64,000 nucleotides of DNA from Mucilaginibacter ginsenosidivorax (GCF_007971525.1 NZ_CP042437.1:6138001-6202000); one strand, 5' to 3'. Shown: positions 50,070 through 59,418, numbered from the stretch's first letter. Program-made: numbers and translations. Notes: a model not told the origin generated them from the sequence alone.

Positions 50070-51692
50070 ATGAAAGTAAGTTCTACAAAATTAAACCTCC
50101 TAAGTTCAGTCCGACAGCTGACACGTGAGAAATGGGCGCTGGGAGCTACCATTTTTACAGGAAAAATGATTGGCCTCTTGCTGGTTTTTGCCGCAATGAT
50201 GGTTTTACCTGGTGTACTTGGCACATCTGCGCATGCTGCCGAAACTTACACCGCTCATGAAACGTCGTTAATTAACACAGTTAACACTGTTTGGACACTG
50301 GTTGCTGCCTTTTTAGTATTTGGTATGCAAGCTGGTTTCGTTATGCTTGAAGCAGGCTTTGCCCGCAAAAGAGAAACCGTGAACGTATTAATGGAGTGTA
50401 TTTTTGATACTTGCCTTTGCGGTTTGTTATTTTACGCTGTAGGTTATGCGTTTATGTTTGGTAATGGTAACGGCTTTATTGGCTGGGGTGGTTTGGGTGC
50501 TGATGGTAAAACCATCACCAACTGGTTCTTCCTGCAAAATACGCCTGATACTTATGGTTCAACAGGTATCCCTGTATTGGCACACTGGATATTCCAGTAC
50601 GCTTTTGCTGATACTTGCTCAACTATCGTATCTGGTGCAATGATTGGCCGTACCAGCTTCCGTGGCGATATTCTTTACAGTATAGGTATTACAGGTTTTA
50701 TTTACCCAATTATAGGTCACTGGGCCTGGGGACCAGATGGTTTCTTAGCAGTAATGGGTACTTCAAGCATATTTGCTCATTTAAGTGCTCAGCCTTTCCG
50801 CGATTTTGCCGGCTCAACTGTAGTACACACTATAGGTGGTGTGGCTTCACTGGCAGGTGCAATGGTGTTAGGCCCACGGTTGGGCAGGATATTTGCCCGC
50901 GACGATAAGGAAAAAGGCGGATTACCTCCAGGTCATAACTTGTTAATTGCAGCAGTGGGTGGTTTCATCCTGTGGTTTGGCTGGTATGGTTTTAACCCTG
51001 GTTCAACTTTATCTGCAATGGATATGCAAGGTATCGGCCGCGTTGCTGCCAATACTACACTTGCTGCCTGCGCCGGCGGTTTTGCCGCAATGCTTATGGC
51101 ACTATGGTTTGGCCCAACAAAAGGTAAATTTGATTTAGCTTTCACTATCAATGGTTTCTTAGGTGGCTTAGTTGCTATTACCTGCCCTTGTTACTGGGTT
51201 AGCCCGCTGGGTTCAATCCTTTTAGGTGCTGTTGCCGGTGTGGTAATATTTGCAGGTGTTTACCTTATCGAGTGGTTCCGTATCGACGATCCGGTTGGTG
51301 CAGTATCTGTACACGGCCTTTGCGGTATCTGGGGTACTTTATCATTAGGTTTATTTGCATCTGGCCAGTATGGCGCTACAGGCCCAACTGGTGCCGATAA
51401 CTCTGCACCTGTAAAAGGTTTATTTTACGGTGGTGGTTTTGATGTATTAAAAGCACAGTTGATAGGTAGCTTTACCATTACCATTGCAGTATTCGTGGTA
51501 ACTTTTGTAATGATGTTTATCATCAACAAATTAGGCCACCCATGGAAATTACGTATCGAAGAAGAAGGTGAAACAGGTGCTGGCGGTATCGATGTATTCG
51601 ATCACGGTATCGAAGTTTACCCACCTCAGGATGATGAGATTAGCTTAAGCGGCCTTTTTGATAAAGGTGTAGCATCTCCATCTGCAGTATAA
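50070..51692 (+). CDS. amt: Ammonium transporter, long form
   Basis: 540 residues. After a 60-residue N-terminal extension with a hydrophobic helix and a possible signal cleavage (SAHAAETYT), the Amt core begins at LINTVNTVWTLVAAFLVFGMQAGFVMLEAGFARKRE. Family marks: GAMIGRTSFRGD with DFAGSTVVHTIGG, and a second histidine in VSVHGLCGIWGTLSLG for the twin-His pore. The C-terminal tail (WKLRIEEEGETGAGGIDVFDHG) resembles the cytoplasmic control tail of longer Amts. It sits head-to-head with glnN and upstream of a beta-barrel protein gene. Confidence 0.94.
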   Translation: MKVSSTKLNLLSSVRQLTREKWALGATIFTGKMIGLLLVFAAMMVLPGVLGTSAHAAETYTAHETSLINTVNTVWTLVAAFLVFGMQAGFVMLEAGFARKRETVNVLMECIFDTCLCGLLFYAVGYAFMFGNGNGFIGWGGLGADGKTITNWFFLQNTPDTYGSTGIPVLAHWIFQYAFADTCSTIVSGAMIGRTSFRGDILYSIGITGFIYPIIGHWAWGPDGFLAVMGTSSIFAHLSAQPFRDFAGSTVVHTIGGVASLAGAMVLGPRLGRIFARDDKEKGGLPPGHNLLIAAVGGFILWFGWYGFNPGSTLSAMDMQGIGRVAANTTLAACAGGFAAMLMALWFGPTKGKFDLAFTINGFLGGLVAITCPCYWVSPLGSILLGAVAGVVIFAGVYLIEWFRIDDPVGAVSVHGLCGIWGTLSLGLFASGQYGATGPTGADNSAPVKGLFYGGGFDVLKAQLIGSFTITIAVFVVTFVMMFIINKLGHPWKLRIEEEGETGAGGIDVFDHGIEVYPPQDDEISLSGLFDKGVASPSAV

Positions 51693-51708
51693 TAAAAATC
51701 TTTAATGC

Positions 51709-51766
51709 CTTGTGCGGTTGGTTTAATGCCGACAATCTTTTACAGCCAACCGCACAGGTATTTTTA
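51709..51766 (+). terminator. Terminator after amt
   Basis: TGTGCGGTTGG at 51711-51721 pairs with CCAACCGCACA at 51746-51756 (11-bp stem, long loop), followed by GGTATTTTTATTT. Confidence 0.75.
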
Positions 51767-51879
51767 TTTCAACCTTACAATTTTTTAACCGCTTTTACTA
51801 AAGGCTATTGTTGTGCATTAGCTTAATGGGAAAGCTTTATTTCAACCCAAATCAAATTCAAATCAATTAAATCGTTATC

Positions 51880-52947
51880 ATGAAAAAAACACTTTTACTT
51901 TTATCAGCTCTTGTTGCCGGTACCTTCGTAGTTAAAGCGCAGGATACCGTTAAAACCACGTCAGATGCCCCTTTGGTTATCTACGGTTCGGTAGATACCT
52001 ACTTCAAAAAAGATTTTGCTAATAAACCAAACATCCAAACCTCTTTCGGTTCTGACAATAATTCGGTATCAATTGGTATGATTGATCTTGGTTTAAAGAA
52101 AAAAGTAGGTAAGGCATCGTTTGTTGGCGAAATGTCTTTTGGTCCGCGTGGTCAGGAGCAATCAATTCCTGATGCTTCATTAGGTGGTTTGCCAACCGGT
52201 ACATCAAGCTACCATATCCAAAACCTTTATGTATCTTACGATGTAACCGATAAGTTTAACTTAACTGCAGGTTACATGGCTACATTTGTAGGTTACGAGG
52301 TAATTAGCCCGACAGGTAACTTTAACTATTCAACTTCTTACTTATTCAGCGCGGGCCCGTTCCAAAATGCAGGCTTTAAAGCAACTTACGCTTTCTCTGA
52401 TAAAGTAAGTTTAATGGCAGGTATTTTTAACGACAACTGGAATACCTACAAGGCAAATTCAGCTACGCCAGAAGTATCAACCTTTGGCTCGCAGTTGTTT
52501 TTAGCACCTGTTAAAGGATGGACAGCTTACATTAACTTTGCAAGTGGCAAATACTCTGGTACTATATTGGATTTAACCACCGCTTACCAAATAACCGATG
52601 CATTTAAATTAGGTTTAAATGCCGCACGTAAAACAGGTATGGGTGCTTATAACTACTTTGGTTATGCCTTATATCCTCAAATAGCTGTTTCAAAAGCAGT
52701 TACTTTTGGCTTAAGGGAAGAGTATTTTAAAGCTAAAGCTACAAACGGCGGTGCTGATATTGGCATTTCTCCGGGTAACTCGGTTGTTGCTTCAACTTTA
52801 ACCTGCAGCATCAAATCAGGTCCTTTAACTTTCATTCCTGAGTTTAGGTTAGATCATACAAAAACTGGTGATGTTTTCTTGAAGAGTGATGGTACTGCTT
52901 CAAAATCAGCCGGTCAGTTTTTGTTAGCCGCTGTATATGCGTTCTAA
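51880..52947 (+). CDS. Outer-membrane beta-barrel protein (porin-like)
   Basis: 355 residues with signal peptide MKKTLLLLSALVAGTFVVKAQ and then alternating amphipathic strands ending in an aromatic C-terminus (FLLAAVYAF), as expected for an outer-membrane barrel. Blocks such as VIYGSVDTYFKKDF, YVSYDVTDKFNLTAGYMATF and YAFSDKVSLMAGIFNDNW match Bacteroidota porins of the bbp2-like group. The gene follows amt at a distance of 187 bases with its own promoter region, so an ammonium-related role is only suggested by position. Codon use is typical of highly expressed genes. Confidence 0.88.
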   Translation: MKKTLLLLSALVAGTFVVKAQDTVKTTSDAPLVIYGSVDTYFKKDFANKPNIQTSFGSDNNSVSIGMIDLGLKKKVGKASFVGEMSFGPRGQEQSIPDASLGGLPTGTSSYHIQNLYVSYDVTDKFNLTAGYMATFVGYEVISPTGNFNYSTSYLFSAGPFQNAGFKATYAFSDKVSLMAGIFNDNWNTYKANSATPEVSTFGSQLFLAPVKGWTAYINFASGKYSGTILDLTTAYQITDAFKLGLNAARKTGMGAYNYFGYALYPQIAVSKAVTFGLREEYFKAKATNGGADIGISPGNSVVASTLTCSIKSGPLTFIPEFRLDHTKTGDVFLKSDGTASKSAGQFLLAAVYAF

Positions 52948-52970
52948 TTTAAAATAAAACATTATTTTAC

Positions 52971-53003
52971 AAAAAGCCTCCTGATATAACCGGGAGGCTT
53001 TTT
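52971..53003 (+). terminator. Terminator after the porin gene
   Basis: AAAAAGCCTCC (52971-52981) and GGAGGCTTTTT (52993-53003) form an 11-bp stem with a T-run, 24 bases after the stop. Confidence 0.85.
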
Positions 53004-53021
53004 ATCTTTATAGCTGCGTAG

Positions 53022-53156
53022 AGTCAAGAGTTAAGAACCAAGAATTAAGACAACTTCAAAGTTGAATAGATTTGAAGTACTTATATAAGTTTGCTGATCT
53101 CTAATACTAAAGCACGTGTGCTTTTTATCTTGACTCTTGACTCTTGATTCTTGACT
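53022..53156. repeat. Heptamer hairpin element C
   Basis: Left arm 53022-53049: four units (AGTCAAG, AGTTAAG, AACCAAG, AATTAAG). Right arm 53129-53156: four units (CTTGACT three times and CTTGATT). The interior contains a small hairpin AAGCAC-GT-GTGCTT near 53110. The element ends ten bases before the start of the DUF4468 gene. Confidence 0.75.
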
Positions 53157-53165
53157 CTTACTTAT

Positions 53166-53759
53166 ATGAAAAACATCTTTATAGCTCTAATCTGCATCCT
53201 TTCTGCAAAAAGCGCCATCGCCCAAAAAGATACACTGGCCTTTGATGAACGTAATAAATACATTTACTACCAAACGGTTGATCAGCCGGGCTTAAGCAAA
53301 GACACCTTGTATGGCCGGGGATTGTATTTTATGCATAAAGCATATCCTAAAGGCAAGCTAAAAATTACAAAAACCGATGAAGGCCAGGGTGTTTTGATAG
53401 GGGAGGGCAGTTTCGTTGTGTTGAAAAAATCGTTGTTATCGGGCAGCCTTGGAGGTGAAATAAGCTATGCGCTAAGGATAGAAGTTAAAGATTCAAAATA
53501 TCGCTATTGGTTTACCGATTTTAAATTTACCCCTTATAAGCGCGATAGGTATGGTATGGAGGTTTTAGATCCTGGTATTATATTCCCGATGGAGGAGGCA
53601 AAAAATAAACTGGAGAAAAGAGATGTTGTAGTTTATTTGGACAAGATACTCAATTACAGCCGGCAAAACGGTGCGGTTTTAAAATCGTATATGTTAAAAG
53701 TTGCGCCGGTGAAAAAAGCCGCTCCTGCATTAAAAAAGATATCGACGAAAGACTGGTAG
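53166..53759 (+). CDS. Secreted DUF4468-like protein
   Basis: 197 residues from ATG 53166 (MKNIFIALICILSAKSAIAQ, a signal peptide); an in-frame ATG at 53151 lies in the heptamer repeat and is rejected. The FDERNKYIYYQTVDQPGLSKDTLY opening and the ISYALRIEVKDSKYRYWFTDFKF block fit DUF4468, a Bacteroidota periplasmic domain with a TBP-like fold and unknown role. The C-terminal part is lysine-rich. The assignment is by pattern recall, so moderately sure. Confidence 0.75.
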   Translation: MKNIFIALICILSAKSAIAQKDTLAFDERNKYIYYQTVDQPGLSKDTLYGRGLYFMHKAYPKGKLKITKTDEGQGVLIGEGSFVVLKKSLLSGSLGGEISYALRIEVKDSKYRYWFTDFKFTPYKRDRYGMEVLDPGIIFPMEEAKNKLEKRDVVVYLDKILNYSRQNGAVLKSYMLKVAPVKKAAPALKKISTKDW

Positions 53760-54229
53760 GTCATTGTGTCAGTTCATTGGTTCATTAGTTCATTGGTGTC
53801 GCTTTATTACATATCTGTTGGTTCATTGGTTCAAACTGCGGGGCGATTTGATTTTTTGCCACTGTTGCTGTGCTGGTTGCTTGATCTTCTTTTCTTCGAT
53901 ACGATAATTCGTAAACACCTCCTTCCTTATTAATAGCTTTCAAAGCAGATTGGTGAAATTCGACCCAATTCGTGGAATTCGTGTGAATCAAAAAAGCCGC
54001 CCCTTAACTTGTAGGGCGGCTTTAGTTTTTAGTTAGCCTTGGCGAGACAATATTAAAAACGTTAATTCTTTTTTGTTAATTGATATTCTGTTTGATTGTT
54101 GTTTGTTTGATTTTCTTTTTGTTCTGATACGGTGATTCGTAAACACCTCCTTTCGTATTTATAGCTTTCAAAGCAGCTTTGTGAAAATTCGACCCAATTC
54201 GTGTAAATCAATTCGTGAAATTCGGGTTA
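53760..54229. repeat. Two tandem ~110-bp repeats downstream of amt 2
   Basis: Copy 1 (about 53880-53985) and copy 2 (about 54108-54215) share ATTCGTAAACACCTCCTT, TTTCAAAGCAG and TTCGACCCAATTCGTG in the same order and orientation. A hairpin at 53993-54023 lies between them. 53765-53830 also has a TTCATTGG repeat. A reverse-strand open frame (53785-53991) is built from copy 1; copy 2 carries a frameshift relative to it, so I do not call a gene. Confidence 0.65.
53993..54023 (-). terminator. Hairpin terminator for amt 2
   Basis: AAAGCCGCCC at 53993-54002 and GGGCGGCTTT at 54014-54023 form a 10-bp stem. On the minus strand it follows the amt 2 gene by about 200 bases, after one copy of the tandem repeat. 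Confidence 0.65.
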
Positions 54230-55537
54230 TTACAATTCTTCATCGTGCTGGCTGATATCCAAGCCTGCCAGTTCTTCTTCAGGTGTAACACGTAGTGTGC
54301 TTATCATGTCGGTTATTTTTAACAATAATAATGAGCCGAAGAAAGCAAAAGCCGATACGCCAACTAAAGTTACCAGGTGAAGGAAAAATAAATGGGTTTC
54401 GCCATAAAATAAGCCGTTTCCTGTTGTGTTGGCGCTATTTACATTTTGATGTGCGAACACGCCGGTTAGCAACATACCAACCATACCGCCTACGCCATGG
54501 CAAGGGAATACATCAAGCGTATCGTCGATGCTGGTTTTGCTTCTCCAGATAACTACAAGGTTACTTACAACTGCTGCAACAATACCAATTATTAACGAGT
54601 GGGGGATGGTTACAAACCCTGCGGCGGGTGTAATGGCAACCAGGCCAACTACGGCACCAATACACGCGCCTAACACACCCGGCTTTTTGCCACGCAGGAT
54701 ATCAAAAAACATCCAGGCCATTGCTGCTGCTGCAGATGCAGTGGTTGTAGTAGCCAATGCCGTAGCAGCAAGCGTACCCGAACCTAAAGCAGAGCCTGCG
54801 TTAAAGCCAAACCAGCCGAACCATAATAAACCTGTACCCAATAAAACGTAGCTGATGCGGGCCGGATTGTGCGATGTTTCGTTACGGCCTTTTAAATATA
54901 ATGCCGATGCAAGCGCAGCCCAGCCGGCGCTCATGTGTACAACGGTACCACCAGCAAAATCAAGTACTCCTTTACCAAACAGGAAGCCATCCGGATGCCA
55001 GGTTGAGTGGGCCAAAGGCGCATATATAAATACCATAAACAGGCAAAGAAAAATAACATAGGAGTTAAAGCGGATACGCTCGGCAAATGCGCCGGTAATA
55101 AGGGCCGGGGTGATAACTGCGAATTTTAACTGGAACATGGCAAACAATACCAATGGAATGGTTGGTGCAAGTTTCCAGGTGGCGTTACCCAGGGTGCCCT
55201 TCATCATAAAAAAGGTGCGCGGATCGCCGATGAAGCCGCCAATGGTATCGCCAAAGGCAAGGCTAAAGCCAAAAATAACCCAAATTACGGTGATAACGCC
55301 CATACATACAAAGCTTTGCAGCATGGTTGATAGCACGTTTTTTTTGCTCACCATACCGCCGTAAAAAAAGGCAAGTCCTGGTGTCATGATCAATACAAGG
55401 GCAGTACTTACCAATAGCCAGGCAGTATCGCCGGTATCAATTTTACTGTCTTTAACGGTTGTTAAAGTAACCGAAGGAAATATAAGGGCAAGTACTATGA
55501 TAAGTATAAGTATGCCAAATGGGATGAATTTTTTCAT
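54230..55537 (-). CDS. amt: Ammonium transporter, standard form
   Basis: 435 residues, the common AmtB length. Marks: DTAWLLVSTALVLIMTPGLAFFYGGMVSKKNVLSTM, AFAERIRFNSYVIF, the first pore histidine in DFAGGTVVHMSAGWAAL and the second in DVFPCHGVGGMVGMLLTG. The C-terminal tail (TDMISTLRVTPEEELAGLDISQH) matches the tail that binds P-II proteins in AmtB, yet no glnK is adjacent. It differs clearly from the 540-residue transporter at 50070, so the two probably serve different conditions. A hairpin at 55761-55791 lies in its upstream region. Confidence 0.95.
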   Translation of the reverse strand: MKKFIPFGILILIIVLALIFPSVTLTTVKDSKIDTGDTAWLLVSTALVLIMTPGLAFFYGGMVSKKNVLSTMLQSFVCMGVITVIWVIFGFSLAFGDTIGGFIGDPRTFFMMKGTLGNATWKLAPTIPLVLFAMFQLKFAVITPALITGAFAERIRFNSYVIFLCLFMVFIYAPLAHSTWHPDGFLFGKGVLDFAGGTVVHMSAGWAALASALYLKGRNETSHNPARISYVLLGTGLLWFGWFGFNAGSALGSGTLAATALATTTTASAAAAMAWMFFDILRGKKPGVLGACIGAVVGLVAITPAAGFVTIPHSLIIGIVAAVVSNLVVIWRSKTSIDDTLDVFPCHGVGGMVGMLLTGVFAHQNVNSANTTGNGLFYGETHLFFLHLVTLVGVSAFAFFGSLLLLKITDMISTLRVTPEEELAGLDISQHDEEL

Positions 55538-56025
55538 GCTTAGGGTTTTAGGGAATAGTTAATAAAAAGCTGATAGCTTAATGCCTGAAGCAAAAGCCAG
55601 TTTAAAAAAAGCCCGGTTTATAAAATATTGATAGCTAACTACAATAACTGATTTTATTGCAATAACAACCAACTGTTAAAGCCTGGCCCTTGTGCAGGTA
55701 CGCTTAACACTGTATAAACAAGGTTGGTTAATACTTTTAGTTTAATGATCATTGAAGAAACTGCCCGGTACCCAATCAAAATACCGGGCAGCATCAATAA
55801 CTATACTTAGTGTTACGCCAATAGTGTAATGACGAATAGTTTTTAGTCGAAAGTCTTAAGTTCCAAGTCAAAAAAAGAATAAATCTGACTTCTGACTCAA
55901 GGCTTAGTACTATCAACTTAACACCAGGGCACCCAATCAAAATGCCTGTAAGTATTTAAACTAAGTTTTAAAAAACAATAAACACGGTTGTGTAATCAGC
56001 ACAGCCGCATGTAATTGTTTAACTA
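55538..56025. other. Spacer upstream of amt 2 with two hairpin regions
   Basis: CTGCCCGGTA at 55761-55770 pairs perfectly with TACCGGGCAG at 55782-55791 around an 11-base loop. The block CCCAATCAAAAT in that loop recurs at about 55932. Heptamer-like words (AAGTCTT, AAGTTCC, TCTGACT) at 55851-55907 form a small inverted array of the same style as the heptamer elements. No gene is seen. Confidence 0.5.
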
Positions 56026-56382
56026 TTACCAAAAAGCGTGGAATGGAAAAAGAATGAGTTTGCGGAACCGCGATAGCTCGCTTGTGCCCCTGCCGCAAAT
56101 AAAATTGAGATACTTTACGTTTATAGTGTAGAAATTGGGGCTTGTGTAAAGGAATGGCAGCGAATGCGAACCCCGGTGCTGCTGCAGATTTATAATTTGT
56201 ACCGGTACATTATTAAGGCTGTAATCATAGTTATAAGGGCTATGATGGTTGGTTGTGGCCGATACCGATGTTTTTTTATCGTCTTTATGGCTGGCATGGT
56301 ACAATCCTCCCCTTGCCGAGGCCGAAAGCCCCGAAAATAGAAGGAAAATTAACGCCGTAAACCGATAAAGGCTATTGAACAT
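56026..56382 (-). CDS. Small hypothetical protein, possibly secreted
   Basis: 118 residues. The N-terminus (MFNSLYRFTALIFLLFSGLSASARG) is a plausible signal peptide, which argues for a real gene. The rest has no recognised domain: a His/Ser/Asn-rich part, then NVKYLNFICGRGTSEL. It lies alone in a long AT-rich stretch; codon use is not distinctive, so a chance frame remains possible. Confidence 0.4.
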   Translation of the reverse strand: MFNSLYRFTALIFLLFSGLSASARGGLYHASHKDDKKTSVSATTNHHSPYNYDYSLNNVPVQIINLQQHRGSHSLPFLYTSPNFYTINVKYLNFICGRGTSELSRFRKLILFPFHAFW

Positions 56383-56791
56383 GTCTAAAAGTAGTAAAAA
56401 AATAAAATAAATGCATTTTTTTTACAATTATTTTAACCTTTTTACTGTTTATGTGAAAAATATGTATAGAATTCGATTTTTTAATTCACTGATTGCTGTA
56501 AAATATAGATTGTGTATTGCATTTTTTGGATTTTTTTCATTGAATTTAACTTTTTTTGAATTTTAGTGATTTATGATTTTTTAACAAAAGGATTTAAAGC
56601 GCACGATAATTTGTGGCCCTGCTCCGGTGTCCTGCCCCGGCTAAACGAGATCATATTAAATATTCTGTACGAATAATTATCTCGCTGTTTTGGCTTTGCG
56701 AAATTTTATTTGGTAAATATTGATTTACTCAAAATTAAATATACTATTTGTTTTGATTTGTCGTTATTTTTGAAATAAAATTCTTTAAATC
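56383..56791. other. AT-rich spacer upstream of tonB genes
   Basis: 409 bases without a gene. CGAGAT at 56646 and ATCTCG at 56679-56684 bound an imperfect hairpin. The last bases before the start (AATTCTTTAAATCATG) are almost the same as those before the second tonB gene (AATTCTTTAAATTATG), so leader and start region were duplicated together. Confidence 0.45.
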
Positions 56792-57625
56792 ATGTCAGTA
56801 ACAAAATTTAATTTGTACAATACCGAGTGGCTCGAGCTTGTATTTGATCATCGTAACAAAACTTATGGTGCTTACGAACTGCGGCAGCATTATAGCCGTA
56901 CCATGGGTAAAGCTATGGGATGGGCCTTTGCCGGCCTGGCGATTTTAATTGTGGGGAGTATTGTTTTTAGGCATAAGGTTGATGGGGCTGTTATACACGA
57001 GTATGTTTTACCGGAAATACTGCCAATTAATCCGCCGAAAGAGGTAAAACACCCTAAAGTTGAAGCCCCTCGATCGCCAGACCTGCCTCAACCTAAAACG
57101 CTTTCAAAAACACTGCGCTTTCCGCCGCCTGTTGTGGTGCCGGCCGAGCAAACGGTTGATCCGCATACTGTTGCCGATCTTCAAAAGTCGACCATAGCCA
57201 GTACTGACCGTAGTGGTGATGACGTGCCCGAAAATATTTTGGAGGCCGATGGTATAAAAGGAGGCGCTGGTACAGCTAATCCTATTACCGAAGATGAAAA
57301 GGTAAGGCCGTTTAGCGAAGTAGAAATATTACCGCAACCCGACGGTGGAATGGCCGGCTGGGCTAAGTTTTTACAAAAGAACCTGCAGTATCCAGCTTTG
57401 GCTCGTGAAAATAACATATCGGGTAAAGTATTTGTGAGTTTTATTGTGGAGAAGGATGGACAGCTAACAGATATAAAAATAGTGCGCGGACTTGGTTACG
57501 GCCTTGACGAAGAATCTGTACGGGTGCTGAAACTGGCCAAAGCCTGGAAACCCGGCATCCAGAATGGGCACCCGGTGAGGGTAGCCTATAGCATTCCCTT
57601 TAATTTTCAATTAGCGGGAGAATAG
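56792..57625 (+). CDS. Energy transducer TonB, copy 1
   Basis: 277 residues. Short cytoplasmic N-terminus (MSVTKFNLYNTEWLELVFDHRNKTYGAYELRQHY), one membrane helix near residues 45-62, a proline-rich periplasmic linker (LPINPPKEVKHPKVEAPRSP and further) and the C-terminal TonB domain: YPALARENNISGKVFVSF, VEKDGQLTDIKIVRG, AWKPGIQNGHPVRVAYSIPF. TonB transmits proton-motive energy from ExbBD to outer-membrane receptors such as the one at 38 kb. No exbB/exbD is adjacent. It is followed by a close paralog. Confidence 0.93.
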   Translation: MSVTKFNLYNTEWLELVFDHRNKTYGAYELRQHYSRTMGKAMGWAFAGLAILIVGSIVFRHKVDGAVIHEYVLPEILPINPPKEVKHPKVEAPRSPDLPQPKTLSKTLRFPPPVVVPAEQTVDPHTVADLQKSTIASTDRSGDDVPENILEADGIKGGAGTANPITEDEKVRPFSEVEILPQPDGGMAGWAKFLQKNLQYPALARENNISGKVFVSFIVEKDGQLTDIKIVRGLGYGLDEESVRVLKLAKAWKPGIQNGHPVRVAYSIPFNFQLAGE

Positions 57626-57846
57626 GATCAGGCAGTGCGTATTAAGCATCGAGACTTTTTGTAATGATTGGCGGCTAATTATCAAAATGGGTATTAAGCG
57701 TTGTTTTGGGATGAAAATATCCGTCAAAATGCTGCTGAAAGTGTATTCGGTACACTTTTTAAAATAAAAATATAGTAAGTTTTTTAAGATTTTGTAAAAT
57801 ATATTAAATGCATTATCGTTATATAAGAAATTTAATTCTTTAAATT

Positions 57847-58674
57847 ATGCCTATCACAAAATTTGATTTGTACAATGCCGAGTGGCTCGACCTTGTATTT
57901 GACCATCGTAACAAAGAATACGGAGCTTATGAATTAAGACAACATTATGGCCGAACTATGAGTAAGGCAATGGGCCTGGCTTTTGCAGGCATTGCGGTTA
58001 TTGTAATATCGGCCTTTGTTTTTAAAGGCAAACCGGTAGAAATAGTTAAAATGACACCGGTTGATTTGACAAGCGTTTTGGTTCAGCCCCCTGTAGCGCC
58101 GCCAAAAAAGGCCGAGCCACCAAAATCTACCGAACCACCTAAGCCTGTTGAGCCTGTAAAAACACTTGCCAGCCCGCCACCTGTTGTGGTACCTAATGAC
58201 CCCATTGTGCAACCGCATACCACTGCCGAATTACAGGCAAGCACCATTGGAGCTACAGACAGTAAAGGAGCTGATAAACCAGGCAATGCCATGGATGCTA
58301 ATACAAATAAGGGTACAACAGGTACCGGCCCTGCGGTTGATAATGCTATACATGATATGGATGGCAGCCTTGAAGCAATGCCCGAACCGGTAGGTGGTGC
58401 AGCGGCGTGGAGTAAATTTTTGCAAAAGAATTTAAGGTTCCCGGTGGTAGCGCAGGAGCAAGGGGTATCTGGCAAGGTATTAATGAGTTTTGTGATAGAA
58501 AAAGATGGCTCGCTATCAAATATAAAGGTTGAACGCGGTGCGGGTTTTGGATTTGATGAAGAAGCTTCCCGTGTATTAAAACTGGCTAAAGCCTGGAAGC
58601 CAGGCATGCAAAACGGGCAGCCCGTGCGCGTTAAATACGTAATACCAATGAACTTTCAGTTAGCCGATCAGTAA
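57847..58674 (+). CDS. Energy transducer TonB, copy 2
   Basis: 275 residues, strongly similar to copy 1 at both ends (MPITKFDLYNAEWLDLVFDHRNKEYGAYELRQHYGRTM and the C-terminal AWKPGMQNGQPVRVKYVIPMNFQL). The linker is more regular, with PP-K/E-rich repeats (PPVAPPKKAEPPKSTEPPK). The middle of the two proteins has diverged, which could give different reach or receptor choice. The 221-bp gap and a duplicated leader suggest that each copy has its own promoter. Confidence 0.93.
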   Translation: MPITKFDLYNAEWLDLVFDHRNKEYGAYELRQHYGRTMSKAMGLAFAGIAVIVISAFVFKGKPVEIVKMTPVDLTSVLVQPPVAPPKKAEPPKSTEPPKPVEPVKTLASPPPVVVPNDPIVQPHTTAELQASTIGATDSKGADKPGNAMDANTNKGTTGTGPAVDNAIHDMDGSLEAMPEPVGGAAAWSKFLQKNLRFPVVAQEQGVSGKVLMSFVIEKDGSLSNIKVERGAGFGFDEEASRVLKLAKAWKPGMQNGQPVRVKYVIPMNFQLADQ

Positions 58675-58791
58675 TATTTAAGTTGCGGGTGTCGGGTTGC
58701 GGGGCTCGTGGGTGTAGTGATAACAGATGTGTGTGATTGTGTGTTAGCCGCCGGAGATTTCTTCGGTGGCTTTCTTTTTTGGCAAGGTTAT

Positions 58792-59247
58792 TTATAGTGC
58801 CTTCCGGAAACAGATGCTATCCGGCAGATCAACATACGGTCCATATTTGGGGATGGGTGCGTAGCCTGATTTAGGATATAAGCTTAATGCCTCTACCTGT
58901 TTTTCGCCGGTTTCAAGCACGGTATATTTATAGCCTAAGCTATGTGCCCATGTTTCCAGCTCAGTTAATACCATTTTGCTTATGCCTTTGCCACGTGCAT
59001 CAGGGCGTACAAACATTCGTTTAACTTCTACAGCTTCGTCATCGTACCATTTAAAACACCCGCATCCGGCAGGCTGGTTATCAACATAAGCTATCACCAC
59101 TGTATCAATTTTTTCTATTACGTTATGCTGATCGTAAATATCCATCATAGCGCCATTGCGGTCGCGTAAATCAGCATCAAGCTGGTTTACCAGGATGCGA
59201 AAATCGGGATCGGTGCTGGTGGTGCGAGCAAGGCTTACTGTTTTCAT
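58792..59247 (-). CDS. GNAT family N-acetyltransferase
   Basis: 151 residues from the ATG at 59247 (MKTVSLARTTSTDPDFRILVN). A longer frame to 59319 exists, but TATTTTTGCCCC just before 59247 looks like a promoter -7 element. The acetyl-CoA loop is VEVKRMFVRPDARGKGISKMVL; AGCGCFKWYDDEAVE and VLETGEKQVEALSLYPKSGY are also typical. The substrate is unknown. It is convergent with tonB copy 2. Confidence 0.9.
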   Translation of the reverse strand: MKTVSLARTTSTDPDFRILVNQLDADLRDRNGAMMDIYDQHNVIEKIDTVVIAYVDNQPAGCGCFKWYDDEAVEVKRMFVRPDARGKGISKMVLTELETWAHSLGYKYTVLETGEKQVEALSLYPKSGYAPIPKYGPYVDLPDSICFRKAL

Positions 59248-59418
59248 TGGGGCAAAAATAGGATAAGATAAAGACAAGTTGGATGCGGGATGAGATATTT
59301 TTAAGGTGAATTTTATCAACTCTGAGCTATGAAAGCGGTAGGCTTAAAGGATAAATTATATGTGCCCCGGATAAAACCTTTTTGATAATACATTGTCGTA
59401 CATGCAAATTAACTTTAT

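Noticed and set aside
53785..53991. Small reverse-strand gene of 68 codons
   Set aside because: It consists of repeat copy 1 and the TTCATTGG repeat; the second repeat copy breaks the same frame.
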